64,000 nucleotides of DNA from Neoceratodus forsteri (taxonomy: Eukaryota; Chordata; Ceratodontiformes; Ceratodontidae), in NCBI GenBank assembly GCA_016271365.2, contig CM028129.1, positions 844,768,001-844,832,000 on the forward strand. Direction: 5' to 3'. Under the pieces are notes generated by a model. It ran no database searches. It was not told where the DNA came from and worked only from the letters and a program-made list of their open reading frames with translations. Shown here in pieces: positions 58,885-64,000 of this stretch. Position numbers and translations under genes: made by a program. Every line of letters starts with the position of its first letter. Position 1 is the stretch's first letter.

Positions 58885-60570
58885 TCTGAACATGTCTCTA
58901 AATATACCCTGCTCTCCACACCAACACAGGTTATGAAAGGGCCACAGCCCCACCACTACCTTGTCATGCTTTACTGATCATGTTATCAAGAGTATGCATG
59001 AAGGTAAATTAACCAGAGTTTGTTTTGTGGACCTTACAAAGACCTTTGACCTAGTAGACCACAACATTCTCTGGACAAATTACATCTTGCAGGGCTGTCC
59101 CTCAAAACAACATCATGGTTCTGCAGATGCCTCACATGGAGAAGCCAGGTGATTTGTACAGAGGAGCTGCCTCCACTCCACTGGGTGTCTAAAGTAGGGT
59201 CCCACAAGGACCAATATTAGGACAAGTTCTGTTCTTTATATTTGACAACTCCCTCCCTAAGGAAATCAAGTGTTGTTAGACGCTTCTCTATGCTGAGGAC
59301 TTAATTCTTTTTTCACAGTGCCAAGACTCTGGCTGAAATATCTGCTACCCTCACAGAGGAGTTTAATGCCACCCACAGGTGGTTCCTCGATAACAGGCTC
59401 CTTGTCAACACCAAGAAGACTATGGCTTTGTTGCTCAGGACCAAGCCCAAACTCACCAAATGGCTGGAAGCTCTAAACAATTTAGCCCCCTAAACATACT
59501 GCCTCCAAATGGAACCCCCTGGATCATAAAACATCCTTCAAATACCTAGGGATCATGCTTAACACCTACTTGACCTTTTCTGACTACAATAGGCTCACAG
59601 TTAGATGAGTGAATCAGAAGCTGGGTTTCTGCTTATGACTAAAAGACATTATAACCACTGAATTGTGGTTGCTCATAGCCCAGGGTACGCTAATCCCCCT
59701 TCTGGACTGCTTTCCCATCTATACCCAAACTTCATCTTCTAACCTGTCCAGGCTCAACACAACTTACAACAGCATCTGTAGGTTTGCCTTATTAGCCCCT
59801 TTTTCCACTCATCAATGCTCCCTCTGCCAGGTCTTTAGCTGACTTTCCCGGCAAGCCTGTCACGAGTACCTACCAGGCAGCCTTGTTGACAAATTCCTCC
59901 AGGAGAATGAGTCTGCACCATTATCACTGCTCCTCAATCCTAATCCGGGTCCCCAGAGCCTCTGGTCTTTCTCATATCTTCGCCTAGAATATCACCAAAC
60001 TGCCAACTGCATGGGTCAAAGGGGCTTCTCAGTTGCCACCCATAAGCACTGGAACAGCTTGCCCATGTCTCTCTCCTCTCTTGACTCAAACTCTCTCTTT
60101 GAGTCAAACTTTATGACTGCCCTTGCAGCTACGTTCACTTGAAAGTGCCTACACAATACAGAACTCAGTGATTTCTTTTTTAATACATCTTGTTGGACTA
60201 TTTGGATCTGTACCTTTGCATTGTTGTTTAGCCTGAAAAGTATGTACAATGTTGTTATTTATTGTCAGGATTACTTTCATAAGTCTCTTAAGAAATTTAT
60301 ACCTTTGTACTGATATTTCTGTATAGACTGTTTATTGACTTGTATAGTCCCTTTCATGGTTATTGACAATATTGTTATGTGCTAAAACTTTTTTGTCATG
60401 TATGCGCCCTCATGGTTTACTCTTTTGTGCTCATACTGTTCACTATTTGGTGCCACCTTGATGGACTGTGTCAAGCCTGAAAATAGTCTCTGGGAGCAGT
60501 GCACCTACCCAGCTGAGAAACAACTCAATGAATGAATGAATCAATCAATCAACAAAATAAAATAAAAACA
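58885..60570 (+). mobile_element. LINE fragment right of the gypsy insertion, with 3' end
   Basis: Plus-frame residues SCFTDHVIKSMHEGKLTRV and CFVDLTKTFDLVDHNIL near 58961-59070 are RT blocks. Further on come TLAEISATLTEEFNATHRWF and NRLLVNTKKTMALLLRTK near 59320-59440. The catalytic region near 59300 is frame-shifted. The 3' end is a run of AATG/AATC units at 60526-60552. The upstream part lies at 41200-41310, left of the LTR element. Many stops show that it is old, older than the gypsy insertion. Confidence 0.82.
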
Positions 60571-60732
60571 CAGGAGTTTCCCAACCCATTTATAATTCAT
60601 TTAAATTTACCCAACTTTGATTTATCATTTTTTTTTCTTCAAGGAAAAATAAGGGGAGAGCAAGTGGTTGCACTTTAGTACACACCCTTAGTTCTGAAGT
60701 TTTTAATAACAAGCAAGAAGATGGTCCTTTCT
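60571..60732. other. Unassigned short AT-rich stretch
   Basis: Nothing recognisable lies between the LINE tail and the GC-rich block. Confidence 0.4.
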
Positions 60733-61290
60733 GCTGCCGGCCTGCCGGCACAGCGGTTAGTTTTCTGCTTGCGACGCCAGTGACCTGGGTTCAGGAATGG
60801 ACCTGGGAAGATGGAGGGCCAGCCAGGGGGAGAAGGATAGAGCACCTGCAGGGCTGCTCTCCTTCTCTGGGGTGGGGAAGGGCTGGGTGTGTGTCCAGCA
60901 CTGAAAGACTCCTGGAGGAGACCAGGGGTAGCACAAGCTGCCGGTGCCTAGTTCCAGAAGGGCAGGGTGGACACAGGCATCATTGCATGTTCCCGCCCCT
61001 GGGGCAAGCCCACAAAATAGCTCACAGACTGCCACTGATGTTGCGCACCTGGTACCGGGACCTTAATAGCCTCAGCCACCTCCACCGACCAATCCCAGTT
61101 CTGCTGTGCCATCCAGCCCAGAACCCCACCTGGGGGGGAAGCCAGGGAGGCCTCATCTTTCCCATCAGAGATGGACCGGATCAGGCATTGACTCCACCTC
61201 AACGGGTAAGTTGGGGGGTATCAGTCGAGGGATGGCTGAGACGAGGCGCAGGTGTGCAGGGCAGAGCTGAGGGTTAGGTGGCCTGCAGGG
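60733..61290 (+). mobile_element. Possible tRNA-headed SINE or GC-rich repeat
   Basis: The start has GGCACAGCGGTTAG, which resembles an A box, and 34 bases later TGACCTGGGTTCAGG, a partial B box. The words CTTGCGACGCCAGTGACC are of the kind found in tRNA-derived heads. The following 480 bases are GC rich compared with the surroundings. No target duplication or tail was found, so the assignment is weak. A plus-strand open frame of 165 residues (60780-61277) has no recognisable domain. Confidence 0.4.
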
Positions 61291-63300
61291 TAAAAAGAAG
61301 ATAAAATTGAAAAAAATGGTAATTTCTGAGGGAACAATGACCAGCTTGGGGGGGGTGGGTTGCCTGGGGTGCATCCAAGGGGGCCATCTCCCTCCAGCCA
61401 GTTATTAATCCAAAGAAATGACTGACTTCAGGGTTGTTATTGTGATTATAAGTCTAATTGCAATAACAACATTTGGGTTACAGGTTTTTTTACTTACTTT
61501 TTGCATCTGAGTGGCATGGTGTGAGCAGTGTAGCACGAGAACATCTTATAGTTTAAATATTGTGTGCCACACTGTGTCAGTTGGTTTCTGGATCAGTCAT
61601 TTCTAAGACATTAATTATCAATCCAGAAACCAATCAGTAGTCTTGCTAGGCTCATGAATATGTAATTAAACTTATAATGCAGGATACCATTTTCTTTAAA
61701 ACATTGAATCAAGGGCTGTCTCCAGACTGGCATTCATGTGTGAGTTCCAGAATCACACAAAAGACAGTGAACAAGTGCTTCATGGAAGTCAGATGCTTGA
61801 CTCCCAGGGACCCAACATTATAAAGCTGATTGGAGAAATCTTGGAAAATTCTTGGCTGAAGCAGTCATAGCCTCCTGATATACTACATCAAGCCATGTAT
61901 TATTGTTTTTAATCACCTACTGCTTGTCAACAAAGGAGGAGCATTGTCATCACCTTTTAATAACAGTTGCTCTCCCACCTTTCCAGAAGGAGGAAGGGTG
62001 CAGCCACGGCAATGGCATAATTGGGGTGGGGTACTGTGGCAACCGAGAGGAAAAAGTAGGGGGAAATGAATACATTTGAAGAAGGCAAGGAAAGCAGGCA
62101 TATTTGTAAATTTACTTGCACTTCATTTCAATACTTTAAGAAATAGAAAGGAATTAAAGTTTTTCTGATGCTAGTCAAATAATTGGATGCATATAGCCAT
62201 TTTTCTTCTGCTAGGTAAATTGATGATTATTTTGTTTCCTTTAGTGCAGTGATCTTGAAACCTTTCAGTATCTTGAGGGCTAACAAATGGAGTATGTTAT
62301 CTCTTTTTAATTTGCTATTTTCTGGTGTGCAATCTATTTTAATATGTACAGTTAATGACTTGTATGTGTTTTGGTTTTGATGTGTTTGGTTGTATGCTAA
62401 AACACATCTAAAATAAATTGAAATTAAAGAAATAGTTAACTTCTTGTTAGCTTAATATTTTTGTATGTATATTTTTCTAAAAAAAACTGCTATAACTTCA
62501 CTTTACTGGTTGTGTGCTTAGTCTGTTTATAATCATCTAGTAGTATTGTTCCACAGCTTCTCTGATTAGAGTATTTATTCATTTGCCTTGAACCTAGTTT
62601 TTTTTCTAACATTGAAATTGACATTTCAGACTCTGAACCAACAATGTTAAAAAATCTGAATGCAGAAAGCTTGTAGGCCATTGACCCACAAACTATGGAC
62701 ATTTTAAATATTATTCATTGTCCACCTGTCAGAAATCAGCATTTCAATAACCCATTATTCTACTGCATTTTGATTGCTTTTGGGTCAGCCCTTGTCAAAC
62801 TCCAGGTATAACCTCAGTAATGGCATTCTACAGGGGAGCAAGTAGTTATATATTCCATCACTCCCTCCATGAATATATCTGATTTTAGGCTACTGGAGAT
62901 ATAAGGTTTCACCACCTATGTTCCCACCTCAGTTGTAGCCCATAATTTATTTAGGTATTTTATTTATTTATATCATTTATTTATTTTTTATTTATTCAGA
63001 ATTGGTGAAGGAATGCCACATTACATTACATGACATTTGGATGAGTAGTTGTGAACTTTGTGGACCCCAAATCTGGCAATATATTTATTTTTTGCAGACA
63101 TAACTGAAAATATTTATCTGCTTACACCTTGAACATTTATAGAGTGAGATACCTATAGATCTGCATGTACAACCTTTTTGAAATGGTCATGGAAATTTCT
63201 AAAGGTGGAGAGACATGGTTAGTCCCTGTAACTATCCTGGGAATCTCCATTTTATGGTTGTTCAAATCTCATTGCCCCAGAAAGTTGCATTAACATATAA
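61291..63300. other. Unassigned AT-rich stretch with inverted repeats
   Basis: GTTGTTATTG/CAATAACAAC pair at 61433-61442 and 61461-61470. TTGGTTTCTGGAT at 61581-61593 pairs perfectly with 61621-61633. A (TTTA)n-type low-complexity stretch runs at about 62945-62998. No gene was recognised. Confidence 0.5.
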
Positions 63301-63380
63301 GAACATGATGGCCTGGATATTCAAACTGCACCATTCTGAGGCGCAAGCCCTTGCGCTGCTCAAAATAGTTGCTCAGGGGT

Positions 63381-63636
63381 GTGGCCGGGGCGATATTCAA
63401 AGGAGTTGCGCCTGAGCAACTCCTTTGAATATCACCCCCAGCCACAGCCACTGTGCATGGTGCAGTGAACTTGCGCCACCGCAGTTGTCAGAGTTGAGCA
63501 ACAAACTGGCGGTGTATGCGCACCATTGCGCCATGCGCAAATTTCCGATATTCAAAAGGTGACATGCAAATGGGGCCATAATTCATGCAAGGCACAGGGG
63601 GGGCCATTTGCATCTGATTATGGCCCCATTTGCATG
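63381..63636. repeat. Double foldback with long stems
   Basis: The first stem, 63381-63409 against 63416-63444, has 18 perfect inner pairs (GATATTCAAAGGAGTTGC) and a 6-base loop, then a few mismatches further out. The second stem, CATGCAAATGGGGCCATAAT at 63573-63592, pairs perfectly with 63617-63636 around a 24-base loop. The word GATATTCAAA appears again near 63317 and 63547, so the two hairpins may be parts of one larger foldback element. Confidence 0.8.
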
Positions 63637-63719
63637 CCATCAGCATGTAGGTGCGCCGATCCCCGAGGACTTGCACCTGGCCGCCCTGCCAGGCAGCAGC
63701 CGTCGGGGACCGACGCACC

Positions 63720-64000
63720 CTGCAGCCCAATCGCGGGCACAACGTGAAAACAACCCCCCCGCCCAAACATCTCCCAATGCCCGATCATGTGAGAACGTAT
63801 ACCGACAACCACCCCAACATTCCCAATGCCCGATCGCTGGCAGAACGTATCATGACAACCCCCAAACATCTCCCAATGCCCGATCAAGGCAGTATGTATA
63901 ATGACAACCCCCCAAACATTTCCCCAATGCCCGATCGCTGGCAGAACGTATCATGACAACTCCCCCAGTGCCGGTCATGGCAGAATGTGAAAAGACCCCA
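63720..64000 (+). repeat. Minisatellite, unit about 50 bases, cut by window end
   Basis: CCCAATGCCCGATC recurs at 63773, 63822, 63872 and 63923, with a degenerate copy at 63964. Between copies lies GGCAGAACGTATCATGACAA and a CCCCCCAAACAT-like stretch. Periods are 49, 50, 51 and 41 bases. A partial unit precedes 63773. Confidence 0.85.

Noticed and set aside
41301..58890. Four- to six-base target duplication for the gypsy element
   Set aside because: Left flank ends AATCTTTG and right flank begins TCTGAA; only TCT is shared, which is not convincing.
60733..61290. CpG island promoter with a first exon (165-codon frame, GTAAGT near 61206)
   Set aside because: The start resembles a tRNA-derived head, the frame has no domain, and no supporting exon follows.
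63720..64000. CRISPR array
   Set aside because: The units are repeated as a whole including the would-be spacers, and the setting is a vertebrate-like repeat landscape.

Overview
The window looks like intergenic DNA from a large, repeat-rich vertebrate genome. It holds almost nothing but retrotransposons, foldback repeats and minisatellites, and I found no host gene exon that I can support. L1-type, L2-like and CR1 LINEs, a tRNA-headed SINE and a Ty3/gypsy element with a PNMA-type gag occur together. That mix suggests a tetrapod with a big genome; an amphibian such as a caecilian is a reasonable guess, but this is inference only. Nearly every coding remnant is broken by stops or frameshifts.

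Layout, left to right. 1-1075 is the inner part of a long LTR. 1076-7436 is old repeat DNA: two related foldback elements (about 1448-1786 and 6911-7269), a foldback-type tandem array with about 300-base periods (1828-2990), an exon-like cassette (2997-3066), a 100-120 base tandem array (3205-3578) and hairpin-rich sequence. 7446-16696 is an essentially full-length minus-strand L1 with a 9-bp target duplication; a plus-strand L2-like LINE (about 10285-12912) and a 339-bp unknown insert (15001-15339) sit inside it. 16706-18300 is a second copy of the array-plus-cassette repeat, followed by a minisatellite. 19147-21732 is a 5'-truncated plus-strand L1 with a 16-bp duplication.

23125-33487 is a three-level nest: a minus-strand L1 (25384-30796) inside a plus-strand L2-like LINE (about 23206-31547) inside a minus-strand CR1. 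Two more minus-strand CR1 copies follow head to tail (33490-36182 and 36186-about 39000), with short CATACTAA tails at their junctions.

41311-58884 is a minus-strand Ty3/gypsy LTR retrotransposon with about 2.0-kb LTRs, a tRNA-Leu-like primer site, a polypurine tract, PNMA-like gag, protease, RT, RNase H and integrase. It sits inside the RT domain of a plus-strand LINE (about 41200-41310 plus 58885-60570). It was itself hit by a tRNA-headed SINE (46463-46919), an L2-like 3' fragment inside one LTR (42384-42620), and a LINE whose halves lie in opposite orientations as expected from twin priming (47229-53395). That LINE carries yet another LINE (about 49761-52230). The stack is four levels deep and gives a clean relative chronology. 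60570-64000 holds a possible second SINE, AT-rich unassigned sequence, a strong double hairpin (63381-63636) and a 50-base minisatellite cut by the window end.

The sequences interact as layers of insertion, not as an operon or pathway. Apart from these layers, the most unexplained signals are the repeated foldback array that ends in a splice-site-flanked cassette, and the many foldback elements between the LINEs.
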